From contig CAXUJK010000006.1 of the NCBI GenBank assembly GCA_964251385.1, positions 62,001 to 126,000 on the forward strand: a stretch of 64,000 nt of DNA, in the 5' to 3' direction. The notes under the pieces are model-generated. The model was not told the DNA's origin, searched no databases, and saw only the letters and a list, made by a program, of their open reading frames with translations. The stretch comes from CADCVW01 sp964251385 (GTDB lineage: Bacteria; Pseudomonadota; Alphaproteobacteria; Sphingomonadales; Sphingomonadaceae). This document shows positions 51,687 through 59,513 of this stretch, piece by piece (the first letter of the stretch is position 1; each line of letters starts with the position of its first letter). The translations under genes were made by a program, and so were the position numbers.

Positions 51687-52193
51687 ATGAAGCTCGTTAT
51701 TGTCGCCGCATTGTTCGCCGCCGCCGTGCCCGCCGCGGCGCAAATGACGATGGCACCGACAACCACACAGGCGATGCCGTTCCTGATGATGGCGGCCGAA
51801 TCCGATATCTTCGAGATTTCGTCGAGCCAGGTCGCGGTCATGAAGTCGCAGAACCCGCGGGTCCGGGCGTATGCGACGATGCTGATCGAGCATCATACGA
51901 TGACTACCAACGTCGCGTTGCGTCAGGCCAAGGCGGCGGGGATCATGCCGCCGCCCGCCGTTCTGCAGGCGGACAAGCGGGACATGATCACGCAATTGCT
52001 CGCCGCCGCGCCCGCCGATTTCGACCGCGTCTACCTAACGCAGCAGGTTCCCGCGCACGAGCAGGCGCTGGCGTTGCACACGACCTACGCGCGCAGCGGG
52101 GACACGCCGCAGTTGCGCACCGCGGCGGTCGGCGCGGTCCCGTTCGTGACGCGCCATCTGGCGGACGCGCGCAAGATGCTCGGCGCGATGTGA
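51687..52193 (+). CDS. DUF4142 domain secreted protein
   Basis: 168 residues: signal peptide (LVIVAALFAAAVPAAAQ) and a helical, ferritin-like DUF4142 domain (AAESDIFEISSSQVAVMKSQNPRVRAYATMLIEHHTMT). Family members are envelope proteins often tied to stress. The SD-like GGGGAG lies just ahead of the ATG. Divergent from the esterase and perhaps co-regulated with it. The last base abuts comM on the other strand. Confidence 0.88.
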   Translation: MKLVIVAALFAAAVPAAAQMTMAPTTTQAMPFLMMAAESDIFEISSSQVAVMKSQNPRVRAYATMLIEHHTMTTNVALRQAKAAGIMPPPAVLQADKRDMITQLLAAAPADFDRVYLTQQVPAHEQALALHTTYARSGDTPQLRTAAVGAVPFVTRHLADARKMLGAM

Positions 52194-53702
52194 TCAGTTT
52201 CGTGGAGGCTGGCGGCGATAGCTCAAGGCCTCCGCGACGTGTATACGTGTGATGCCATCACTGCTCGCCAAGTCGGCGATGGTTCGCGCGACCTTTAGGA
52301 CCCGATGATAGCCGCGCGCCGAAAGCCTCATTGCCTCGGCGGCTTGAGATAATAAACGGCGTCCTGGCTCGTCAGGTGTCGCGACCGCCTCCAACAACCC
52401 CCCGTCCGCTTCCGCGTTCGTCCGTACTCCGTGGCCGTCATAGCGATTGCTTTGTAATCGCCTCGCCGCCGCCACCCGTCCCGCCACTTCCGCGCTACCT
52501 TCCCGGGCCGGGGGCAACACCAGGTCCGCCGCGCTCACCGCCTGCACGTCGATATGCAGGTCGATCCGGTCCAGCATCGGTCCCGACACCTTGGCCTGGT
52601 AATCCGCGGCACATCGCGGCGCGCGCGAGCAGGCGAGCGCAGCGTCGCCCAGATGTCCGCACCGGCACGGGTTCATCGCCGCGATGAGTTGCACGCGTGC
52701 CGGAAACGTGACGTGCGCGTTGGCGCGGGCGACGCTGACCGTGCCCGTCTCCAGCGGCTGGCGCAGCGAGTCGAGAACGGCGCGCTGGAACTCGGGCAGT
52801 TCGTCGAGGAACAGGACGCCGAGATGCGCGAGGCTGACTTCGCCGGGACGCACTTTGAGCCCGCCACCAACGAGAGCCGCCATCGACGCGCTGTGATGCG
52901 GGGTGCGGAACGGGCGCGTGCGGATGAGGCGGCCGCCCGTCAGCTCGCCCGCGACGGACGCGACCATCGACACTTCGAGCGCTTCGGACGGGGTGAGGTC
53001 GGGCAGGATGCCGGGCAAGCACGCGGCGAGCAGCGACTTGCCCGCGCCGGGCGGGCCGCTCATCAACAGGTTGTGCCCGCCCGCCGCCGCGATCTCGAGC
53101 GCGCGTTTCGCGGTTTCCTGGCCTTTTACCTGTGCGAGGTCGGGGCCGCGGATCGGCGGATCGGCCTCGGCGGGCCGCGGAGGGCCGATCGCGCCGCCGC
53201 CGCGAAAATGGTTGAGCAGCGTCAGGATATCGGGCGCCGCGACGACTTCGATGTCGCCCACCCACGCGGCCTCCGCGCCCTGCACGGCGGGGCAGATCAG
53301 CCCCAGGTCGCGCGAAGACGCGTGCATCGCGGCGAGCAGCACGCCGGGCGACGCGGTCAGCCGCCCGTCGAGCCCAAGCTCGCCGACCGCCACATACGCG
53401 GACAATGTCTCGGCATCGACCGCACCCATCGCCCCTAGCAAGCCGAGCGCGATCGGCAGGTCATAGTGCGAGCCTTCCTTGGGCAGGTCGGCGGGCGACA
53501 GATTGACCGTGATCCGCTTTGGCGGGAGGGCGAGCCCGATCGCGGCTAGCGCGGCGCGCACGCGTTCGGTGGACTCGCGCACCGCCTTGTCGGGGAGGCC
53601 GACGACGATGAAGGCGGGCAACCCGCCCGACACGCTGACCTGACATTCGACCGCGCGCGCGTCCAACCCAAGGAACGCCACCGTGGCGACATGCGCGACC
53701 AT
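52194..53702 (-). CDS. comM: YifB/ComM family Mg chelatase-like AAA ATPase
   Basis: 502 residues; hexameric helicase that extends strand exchange during natural transformation in bacteria where it has been studied. N-terminal ATP-dependent protease-like domain (VSVSGGLPAFIVVGLPDKAVRES), Walker A LLMSGPPGAGKSLLAACLPG, Walker B LGVLFLDELPEF and a C-terminal Mg-chelatase domain (SARGYHRVLKVARTIADL). ATG 53702 (MVAHVATVAFLG) is the usual start; the longer frame is not homologous. Confidence 0.93.
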   Translation of the reverse strand: MVAHVATVAFLGLDARAVECQVSVSGGLPAFIVVGLPDKAVRESTERVRAALAAIGLALPPKRITVNLSPADLPKEGSHYDLPIALGLLGAMGAVDAETLSAYVAVGELGLDGRLTASPGVLLAAMHASSRDLGLICPAVQGAEAAWVGDIEVVAAPDILTLLNHFRGGGAIGPPRPAEADPPIRGPDLAQVKGQETAKRALEIAAAGGHNLLMSGPPGAGKSLLAACLPGILPDLTPSEALEVSMVASVAGELTGGRLIRTRPFRTPHHSASMAALVGGGLKVRPGEVSLAHLGVLFLDELPEFQRAVLDSLRQPLETGTVSVARANAHVTFPARVQLIAAMNPCRCGHLGDAALACSRAPRCAADYQAKVSGPMLDRIDLHIDVQAVSAADLVLPPAREGSAEVAGRVAAARRLQSNRYDGHGVRTNAEADGGLLEAVATPDEPGRRLLSQAAEAMRLSARGYHRVLKVARTIADLASSDGITRIHVAEALSYRRQPPRN

Positions 53703-53815
53703 ATCGGATTGTTCTCCCCTGCCCCTCCCTAACCGCACCGCCGTCCTTGCGAAAGCCGGGTATCGGAAGCTGCTTGCGTCTTGCGCCGGTAATACAGCTA
53801 CGCCATCTACTGCGC

Positions 53816-54136
53816 ATGACGTTGCGTGCACGATGGAAAGCCGCCGGCCGCAACCTCGCGGTCAAGACCGGGCTGTTCGCGACAGGCTGTGTGTTGCTCG
53901 CGGCAGCGCCGGTCGTCGGCATCTTCCCCGGTCCCGGCGGCGTGTTCGTCGCGGCGGCCGGCCTCACGCTGATGCTGCGCAACAGCCGCTGGGCCAAGCG
54001 GCGCTACGTCCACTTCAAGCGTTGGCAGCCCAAGGCGGGCGGATGGTGCGACTGGGGCATGCGCCGGCCGAGCGCGCGGCGCCGCGAGGCGCTTCGCAAG
54101 CTGCGGGCCGCCTTGCCCGAAGCGTCGGGCGATTGA
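53816..54136 (+). CDS. PGPGW-type putative membrane protein
   Basis: 106 residues with two close hydrophobic segments around VGIFPGPGGVFVAAAGLTLML, matching the PGPGW family motif except that the last residue is Gly, not Trp. A basic, Arg-rich C-terminus (RRPSARRREALRKLRA) faces the cytoplasm. ATG 53816 was chosen; an ATG at 53747 would add a non-conserved leader. It precedes rpmH on the same strand. Confidence 0.7.
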   Translation: MTLRARWKAAGRNLAVKTGLFATGCVLLAAAPVVGIFPGPGGVFVAAAGLTLMLRNSRWAKRRYVHFKRWQPKAGGWCDWGMRRPSARRREALRKLRAALPEASGD

Positions 54137-54221
54137 CTTGGGGAGCCGCCTTGCCTAACCGGCGGCGCAACCCCGAGCGGTCGTTCCGACCGCGTTCCAC
54201 CAAGATCCAGATTCGATTAGG

Positions 54222-54686
54222 ATGAGCGATGAAGCGCACTTTTCAGCCCAGCAAGCTCGTGCGGGCACGCCGCCACGGCTTCTTCGCGCGCAAGGCGACG
54301 GTGGGCGGGCGCAAGGTGCTGGCGGCGCGCCGGGCGCGCGGCCGCAAGGTCCTCTGCGCCTAGACACGATCGCCAAACGCGCCGACTTCCTCAGCGCGAA
54401 CCGCGGACGTCGCGCACCGATGCCGGGCTTCGTCTTGTTGTGCCGCGACCGGGCGGACGGCGACGACGCGATGCGGATCGGCTACACCGTCACCAAGAAG
54501 ATCGGCAACGCCGTCGTACGCAACCGCATGAAGCGCCGCTTGCGCGAATTGGCGCGCGCGCTGCTGCCGGACGCCGGGATCGCCGGACGCGACTACGTGC
54601 TGATCGGGCGGCAAGGCGGCATCGAACGCGATTTCGCCAGTTTGGGCAGCGAGCTTAGCAAGGCGTTGGCGAAGGTCGTACGGTGA
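54222..54686 (+). CDS. rnpA: Ribonuclease P protein component (start uncertain)
   Basis: Protein partner of the RNase P ribozyme that matures tRNA 5' ends. The RnpA homology runs from about 54363 (TIAKRADFLSANRGRR) through the signature GYTVTKKIGNAVVRNRMKRRLREL. Between there and 54222 the frame has no ATG, GTG or TTG: the only normal start is the ATG at 54222, seven bases ahead of the rpmH ATG, giving a 154-residue protein with rpmH nested inside. The alternative is a CTG at 54354, overlapping the rpmH end and giving 110 residues, the usual size. The 54222 ATG has no well-spaced ribosome binding site of its own. Confidence 0.88.
   Translation: MSDEAHFSAQQARAGTPPRLLRAQGDGGRAQGAGGAPGARPQGPLRLDTIAKRADFLSANRGRRAPMPGFVLLCRDRADGDDAMRIGYTVTKKIGNAVVRNRMKRRLRELARALLPDAGIAGRDYVLIGRQGGIERDFASLGSELSKALAKVVR
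54229..54363 (+). CDS. rpmH: 50S ribosomal protein L34
   Basis: 44 residues, MKRTFQPSKLVRARRHGFFA through GRKVLAARRARGRKVLCA, the unmistakable L34 sequence. AGGA sits six to seven bases before the ATG. First gene of the rpmH-rnpA-yidD-yidC-engB operon. The rnpA frame overlaps it, either across its whole length or over its last ten bases. Confidence 0.98.
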   Translation: MKRTFQPSKLVRARRHGFFARKATVGGRKVLAARRARGRKVLCA

Positions 54687-54913
54687 TCGCCAAGGCGCTC
54701 ATCCTGGTCGCGCGCGGCTGGCAACTCGGGCCCTCGCGCGTGCTCCCGCCGAGCTGCCGATACAGCCCGAGCTGTTCAGCTTACGCGATTACGTCGTGGC
54801 GCAGGTTCGGTGCGGTTCGCGGCTCTTGGCTCGCCGCCAAGCGCATCGCCCGCTGCCACCCATGGGGCGGCATGGGGCACGATCCCGTACCACAAAGGAC
54901 GACGAATACGTGA
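54683..54913 (+). CDS. yidD: Membrane protein insertion efficiency factor YidD
   Basis: 76-residue peripheral membrane protein that assists YidC-dependent insertion. Family motifs LPPSCRYSPSCSAYAI and RIARCHPWGGMGHDPVP are complete with their cysteines. The GTG start overlaps the rnpA stop and the TGA overlaps the yidC GTG, both as GTGA. Confidence 0.95.
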   Translation: MIAKALILVARGWQLGPSRVLPPSCRYSPSCSAYAITSWRRFGAVRGSWLAAKRIARCHPWGGMGHDPVPQRTTNT

Positions 54914-56622
54914 CCGACCAGCGCAACATGATCCTGGCGCTCGTCCTCTCCGCGCTCGTGCTGTTCGGGTGGAGCACGATTTCCGAGCGCTACTTCCCGA
55001 CAGCGCAGCCGCCTTCGACCAAGATCGAGCAAGGGCGTGCCGTCGCCTTGCCGCAGCCGCAAGCCGACCTGCCCCCCGACGGCCCCGCCGCGCTGCGCGC
55101 GCGCAACGTCGTGCTGCGCGAGAACCCGAGGGTTCGCATCGACACGCCGCAGCTCGCCGGGTCCATCAACCTCCAGGGAGCGCGTATCGACGATCTCGTC
55201 TTGGTCAAACAACGCGAGACGATCGCACGCAACTCGCCACCGATCCGGTTGCTGTCGCCCGGCGGCGCGAAGGCGGCATACTTCGCTCAGTTCGGGTGGG
55301 CCGGTGCGGGAACGCTGGTGCCAGGGCTCGACACTGTGTGGACGCCGAGCGCGGCGGTGCTGACGCCGTCCGCGCCCGTAACGCTGCGCTGGGACAACAA
55401 TGCGGGGCAGCGGTTCGAGATCGTTATCGCGGTCGACGCGAAATACATGTTCACGATCCGCCAGCGGGTCGTCAACGCCGCCGCCGCGCCGATCGCGGTG
55501 CAGCCGTTCGCGCTCGTCAACCGCGACGGCAAGTCCGCCGACCCGAACAGCTGGACGATGCACACCGGCCCGATCGGCGTGTTCGACGAGGTCGCGACGT
55601 ACGACGTCGATTTCGAAACGCTCGACGAGGGTCCGAGGGACGGGACTAAGTTCGCGAGCCGCGGCGGCTGGCTCGGGTTCACGGACAAATACTGGCTTAC
55701 CGCGTTGATCCCGGCGCAGAACGCGCGTGTCGAGGCGACCTTCCGACCCGGGCCTCGCGACAGCTACCAGGCCGACTACTCGGCCGCGTCGACCATCGTA
55801 CCGGCGCGCTCGCAATCGGCGACAACGAGTCACTTCTTCGCGGGTGCCAAGGAGTTGTCCGCGCTCGACGGGTACGAGGCGTCGCTCGGCGTGCCGTCGC
55901 TCGACAAGGCGCTCGATTGGGGCTGGTTCGAATGGTTCGCCAAGCCGATCTTCTACCTGCTCAACTGGCTGTTCACGGTCGCGGGCAACTTCGGCGTCGC
56001 GATCATCCTTCTGACGCTGATCGTGCGCGGGATCATGTTCCCGATCGCGCAGAAACAGTTCCAGTCCATGGCGGCGATGCGGCTGCTCGCGCCGAAGATG
56101 AAGGTCCTGCAGGAGCGGCACAAGGACGACAAGGTCGCGCAGCAGCAGGAGATCATGAAGCTGTACAAGGAGGAGAAGGTCAATCCGTTCGCGGGCTGCC
56201 TGCCGATCCTGATCCAGATCCCGGTTTTCTACGCGCTCTACAAGGTGCTGATGCTCGCGGTCGAAATGCGGCACCAGCCGTTCTTCGGGTGGCTGCGCGA
56301 CCTGACCGCGCCCGACCCGATGACGCCCGTCAACCTGTTCGGCTTCCTGCCGTTCACCCCGCCGCAGATCATCGCGATCGGCGTGCTGCCGATCCTGGTC
56401 GGCGTGACGCAGTGGATGGCGTTCAAGTTGAACCCGCCCGCGGCGGACCCCGTGCAGCAGAAGGTGCTGGGGCTGATGCCGTGGTTCCTTATCGTCGTCA
56501 TGGCACCCTTCGCGGCCGGGCTGCAGCTCTACTGGATGACCAACAACATCCTGACGATCGCGCAGCAGAAGCTGCTCTACAAGCGGTATGGGGTGGACAC
56601 GTCGACACCCGTGACGACGTGA
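54910..56622 (+). CDS. yidC: Membrane protein insertase YidC
   Basis: 570-residue insertase for inner-membrane proteins. N-terminal helix (NMILALVLSALVLFGW), a large periplasmic domain (about 60-360) and the conserved core of five helices with MFPIAQKQFQSMAAMRLLAPKMKVLQERHKDDK and GCLPILIQIPVFYALYKVL. GTG 54910 overlaps yidD; the frame to 54796 lies within yidD. Confidence 0.97.
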   Translation: MTDQRNMILALVLSALVLFGWSTISERYFPTAQPPSTKIEQGRAVALPQPQADLPPDGPAALRARNVVLRENPRVRIDTPQLAGSINLQGARIDDLVLVKQRETIARNSPPIRLLSPGGAKAAYFAQFGWAGAGTLVPGLDTVWTPSAAVLTPSAPVTLRWDNNAGQRFEIVIAVDAKYMFTIRQRVVNAAAAPIAVQPFALVNRDGKSADPNSWTMHTGPIGVFDEVATYDVDFETLDEGPRDGTKFASRGGWLGFTDKYWLTALIPAQNARVEATFRPGPRDSYQADYSAASTIVPARSQSATTSHFFAGAKELSALDGYEASLGVPSLDKALDWGWFEWFAKPIFYLLNWLFTVAGNFGVAIILLTLIVRGIMFPIAQKQFQSMAAMRLLAPKMKVLQERHKDDKVAQQQEIMKLYKEEKVNPFAGCLPILIQIPVFYALYKVLMLAVEMRHQPFFGWLRDLTAPDPMTPVNLFGFLPFTPPQIIAIGVLPILVGVTQWMAFKLNPPAADPVQQKVLGLMPWFLIVVMAPFAAGLQLYWMTNNILTIAQQKLLYKRYGVDTSTPVTT

Positions 56623-57254
56623 ACGAAAAGCTTTTTTCCGGACCGGTCAACTTCCTTCGGTCCGCGCCAAGCCTCGAGTTCCTTCCCGATCCCGAAGTGC
56701 CGGAAATCGCGTTCGCCGGGCGATCCAACGTGGGCAAATCCTCGCTGCTGAACGCGCTCGTCAACCGCAACGGCTTGGCGCGCACGTCGAATACGCCGGG
56801 ACGCACGCAGGAACTGAACTTCTTCGATGTGGGTGAGCCCGCGGTGTTCCGGCTGGTCGACATGCCCGGCTACGGCTTCGCCAAAGCGCCGCCCGACGTG
56901 GTCCGCCGCTGGCGCTACCTCATCAACGACTTTTTACGTGGGCGTCAGGTGTTGAAGCGCGCGATGCTGCTGGTGGACACGCGGCACGGGCTCAAGGATG
57001 TAGACCGGGATGTCATGAAGATGCTCGACGAAGCGGCGGTCAGCTACCACGTCGTCCTGACCAAGGCGGACAAGGTCAAGGCGAGCGAACTCGTCGAGGT
57101 GCAGGCGCGGGTTGCGGACGAAGCGCGGAAGCATCCGGCGGCGCACCCCTCGATGCTGACGACATCGAGCGAGAAGGGTCTGGGGATCGACGACTTGCGG
57201 TCGGCCGTGCTGGACGCGGTTTCGCCCGCGCCGTTCGTGGGGGAGACGGCATGA
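56619..57254 (+). CDS. engB: Ribosome biogenesis GTPase EngB (YsxC)
   Basis: 211-residue GTPase needed for large-subunit assembly and division. G1 AGRSNVGKSSLLNAL, G2 SNTPGRTQ, G3 DMPGYGFAKAP and G4 LTKADK are all visible. GTG 56619 overlaps the yidC stop (GTGA); the earlier frame is yidC shadow. Last clear member of the rpmH operon, with the GST gene coupled behind. Confidence 0.96.
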   Translation: MNEKLFSGPVNFLRSAPSLEFLPDPEVPEIAFAGRSNVGKSSLLNALVNRNGLARTSNTPGRTQELNFFDVGEPAVFRLVDMPGYGFAKAPPDVVRRWRYLINDFLRGRQVLKRAMLLVDTRHGLKDVDRDVMKMLDEAAVSYHVVLTKADKVKASELVEVQARVADEARKHPAAHPSMLTTSSEKGLGIDDLRSAVLDAVSPAPFVGETA

Positions 57255-57916
57255 TGAAGCTCATCATCGGCAACAAGGCATATTCTTCCTGGTCCTTGCG
57301 CGGCTGGCTTGCCGCCAAGCAGTCCGGGCTGCCGTTCGAGGAGCTCGTCGTGCCGCTCTACAACGAGGAATGGGACCGCGCGCGCGAAGGCGACGAGTTC
57401 GCGCCGTCGTCGGGCAAGGTGCCGCTGCTGTGGGAAGGCGACACGGTCGTCTGGGACAGCTTGGCGATCGTCGAGTACCTGGCCGACAAGACCGGGCGCG
57501 ACCGCTTCTGGCCGGCCGACGAAGCCGCGCGCGGCATGGCGCGGTCGATGGCGGCGGAGATGCATTCGAGTTTCGCCAACCTGCGCCGCGAGCATTCGAT
57601 GAACGTACGCAAGGTGTTCGCGCCCAAGCCGCTGAGTGACGAAGTTCGCGAGGAAGTCGAGCGCATCCTCGGGCTGTGGGCGCAGGCGCGCGCGCGGTTC
57701 GGAGGCACGGGCGCGTTCCTGTTCGGCGACTGGTGCGCGGCGGACATCATGTACGCGCCCGTCGTCACGCGCTTCGTCAGCTATTCGATCCCGCTGCCGC
57801 CGTTCGCGCATACCTATGTCGCGGCGGTGCTGGGTCACCCGCACCTGCGCGAATGGATCGACGCCGCGCAGGAGGAACCCTGGGTCATCGAGCAGTACGA
57901 GACGCCCGTCGCCTAA
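57251..57916 (+). CDS. Glutathione S-transferase family protein
   Basis: 221 residues; an N-terminal thioredoxin-like domain with the Ser/Cys-region NKAYSSWSLRGWLAAKQSGLPFEEL and the glutathione-binding GKVPLLWEGDTVVWDSLAIVEYLAD, followed by an all-helical C-terminal domain. ATG 57251 overlaps the engB stop. Substrate unknown. Confidence 0.93.
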   Translation: MMKLIIGNKAYSSWSLRGWLAAKQSGLPFEELVVPLYNEEWDRAREGDEFAPSSGKVPLLWEGDTVVWDSLAIVEYLADKTGRDRFWPADEAARGMARSMAAEMHSSFANLRREHSMNVRKVFAPKPLSDEVREEVERILGLWAQARARFGGTGAFLFGDWCAADIMYAPVVTRFVSYSIPLPPFAHTYVAAVLGHPHLREWIDAAQEEPWVIEQYETPVA

Positions 57917-58362
57917 TCGAACGCGGACCCGTCCTTGCGACGGTACTGCCTGGTCGCGCCGTCGAGATGCATGTCCACGTCCGGGTAGTGGCACTGTCCC
58001 GCATTGTCCCGCCCGACCGCGACGAACACGCAATCCGCGGCGCTCTCGTTGACGAAGTGGTGGCCGTTCGCCGCGCCCTTTGGGAAGATGGCGATGTCGC
58101 CCGGATGCATGACCGTGCGCGCGTCGTCCTCGATCAAGACGGCCTCGCCCTCGATCATGACGACCAATTCGTCTTCGTCCTGGTGCCAGTGCCGCTGGCT
58201 CGACGCCGCGCCGGGCTTGAGCACGACGTGGCTCGCGCCGAAGTCGACGAAGCCGCCAAAATCCCCGATGCGGCGGTAGAAGCGGCCCGCGACCGCCTCG
58301 TGGTGCGGCGCGGGGTAGCCGGTCTGGTTGGTTTGCTCGATCGTCTGCAGGTCGACCTTGGG
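57913..58362 (-). CDS. Cupin domain protein
   Basis: 149 residues from a GTG at 58362 with GGGGAG six bases upstream; this start avoids overlap with dapE that an earlier frame (to 58425) would cause. The cupin motifs are SSQRHWHQDEDELVVMIEGEA (two His and Glu for the metal) and HPGDIAIFPKGAANGHHFVN. Single-domain cupin of unknown activity. Convergent with the GST gene, sharing four bases. Confidence 0.85.
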   Translation of the reverse strand, partial: PKVDLQTIEQTNQTGYPAPHHEAVAGRFYRRIGDFGGFVDFGASHVVLKPGAASSQRHWHQDEDELVVMIEGEAVLIEDDARTVMHPGDIAIFPKGAANGHHFVNESAADCVFVAVGRDNAGQCHYPDVDMHLDGATRQYRRKDGSAFD

Positions 58363-58412
58363 CACGAAGCGCTCCCCTGTGCAAAACTCGTCCGGACCGC
58401 TAACCCGACCCC

Positions 58413-59513
58413 GTGCGATCCGCAATCGATCCCGTAGACTTGGCGGCGCGCCTGATCGCGTGCCCGAGCGTCACGCCCGCGCGCGGAGCGGTGTTCGACG
58501 TCGCCGAAGCCGCCTTGGCCGCCGCGGGGTTCGCGGTACACCGCTTCGTCGCGGAAGATCCGACAAACGGCGATGTCGAGAACCTGTTCGCGACACGCGG
58601 GGCCGGATCGCCGCACTTCGCGTTCGCCGGTCATCTGGACGTCGTGCCCGCCGACGCTTTCGCCCCCGAACTGCGCGGCGGATCGCTGTACGGGCGCGGC
58701 GCGGTGGACATGAAGGGGGCGGTCGCGGCCTTCATCGCGGCGGCGTCGATCAGGGATAATGCGGGCACGCTCAGCCTCATTCTGACGGGCGACGAGGAAG
58801 GCGCGGCGACGCACGGGACGCGCGCGCTGATCGACTGGATGGCGGCTCGGAACGTTGCGCCCGATGCCATCCTGGTCGGCGAGCCCACGTCCGAACACCG
58901 GCTGGGCGACACGATCAAGGTCGGGCGGCGCGGGTCGGTCAACATGTGGGTCGACGTGCATGGAACCGAAGGGCATGTCGCCTACCCTCACCTCGCGGAC
59001 AACCCGTTGCGCAAATTGGGGCCGTTGCTGCAGCGGCTCCATGCGGTGGAACTCGACGCGGGAACGGCGTGGTTCCAACCGTCCAACCTGGAAGTCACCG
59101 ACGTGTCCGCCGGCAACCCGGCCGGAAACGTCATTCCGCGCGCCGCGCACGTCCGCCTCAACATCCGCTTCAACGATCTGCAGCGCGGAGACGACCTCGT
59201 GGCGCGCGTCCGCGAAATCGTCGGTGCGGACGGAACCGTGGAAGCGATCGTGTCCGGCGAGGCCTTCCTGTCGCAACCGGGCGCGCTGGTCGATGCGCTC
59301 GAAGACTCGGTGCAGTCCGTCACCGGATCGCGGCCCGCGCGGTCGACGAGCGGCGGCACTTCAGACGCGCGGTTTCTGTCGAAGTTGTGCCCGGTGGCCG
59401 AGTTCGGCCTCGTCAACGCGACGATGCACAAGGAAGACGAGGCCGTCGCGGTCGAAGACCTGCACGCGCTCACGCAAATCTATGCCGCTGTGATCGCCCG
59501 CATGCCGCGCTGA
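58413..59513 (+). CDS. dapE: Succinyl-diaminopimelate desuccinylase
   Basis: Zinc peptidase-family enzyme that makes LL-diaminopimelate for lysine and cell wall. 366 residues; metal ligands in FAGHLDVVPAD, RGAVDMKGAVAAF, TGDEEGAATHGT and the C-terminal NATMHKED, plus the substrate motif STSGGTSDARF. The start is a GTG at 58413. Tail overlap of 34 bases with the convergent GGDEF-EAL gene. Confidence 0.94.
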   Translation: MRSAIDPVDLAARLIACPSVTPARGAVFDVAEAALAAAGFAVHRFVAEDPTNGDVENLFATRGAGSPHFAFAGHLDVVPADAFAPELRGGSLYGRGAVDMKGAVAAFIAAASIRDNAGTLSLILTGDEEGAATHGTRALIDWMAARNVAPDAILVGEPTSEHRLGDTIKVGRRGSVNMWVDVHGTEGHVAYPHLADNPLRKLGPLLQRLHAVELDAGTAWFQPSNLEVTDVSAGNPAGNVIPRAAHVRLNIRFNDLQRGDDLVARVREIVGADGTVEAIVSGEAFLSQPGALVDALEDSVQSVTGSRPARSTSGGTSDARFLSKLCPVAEFGLVNATMHKEDEAVAVEDLHALTQIYAAVIARMPR

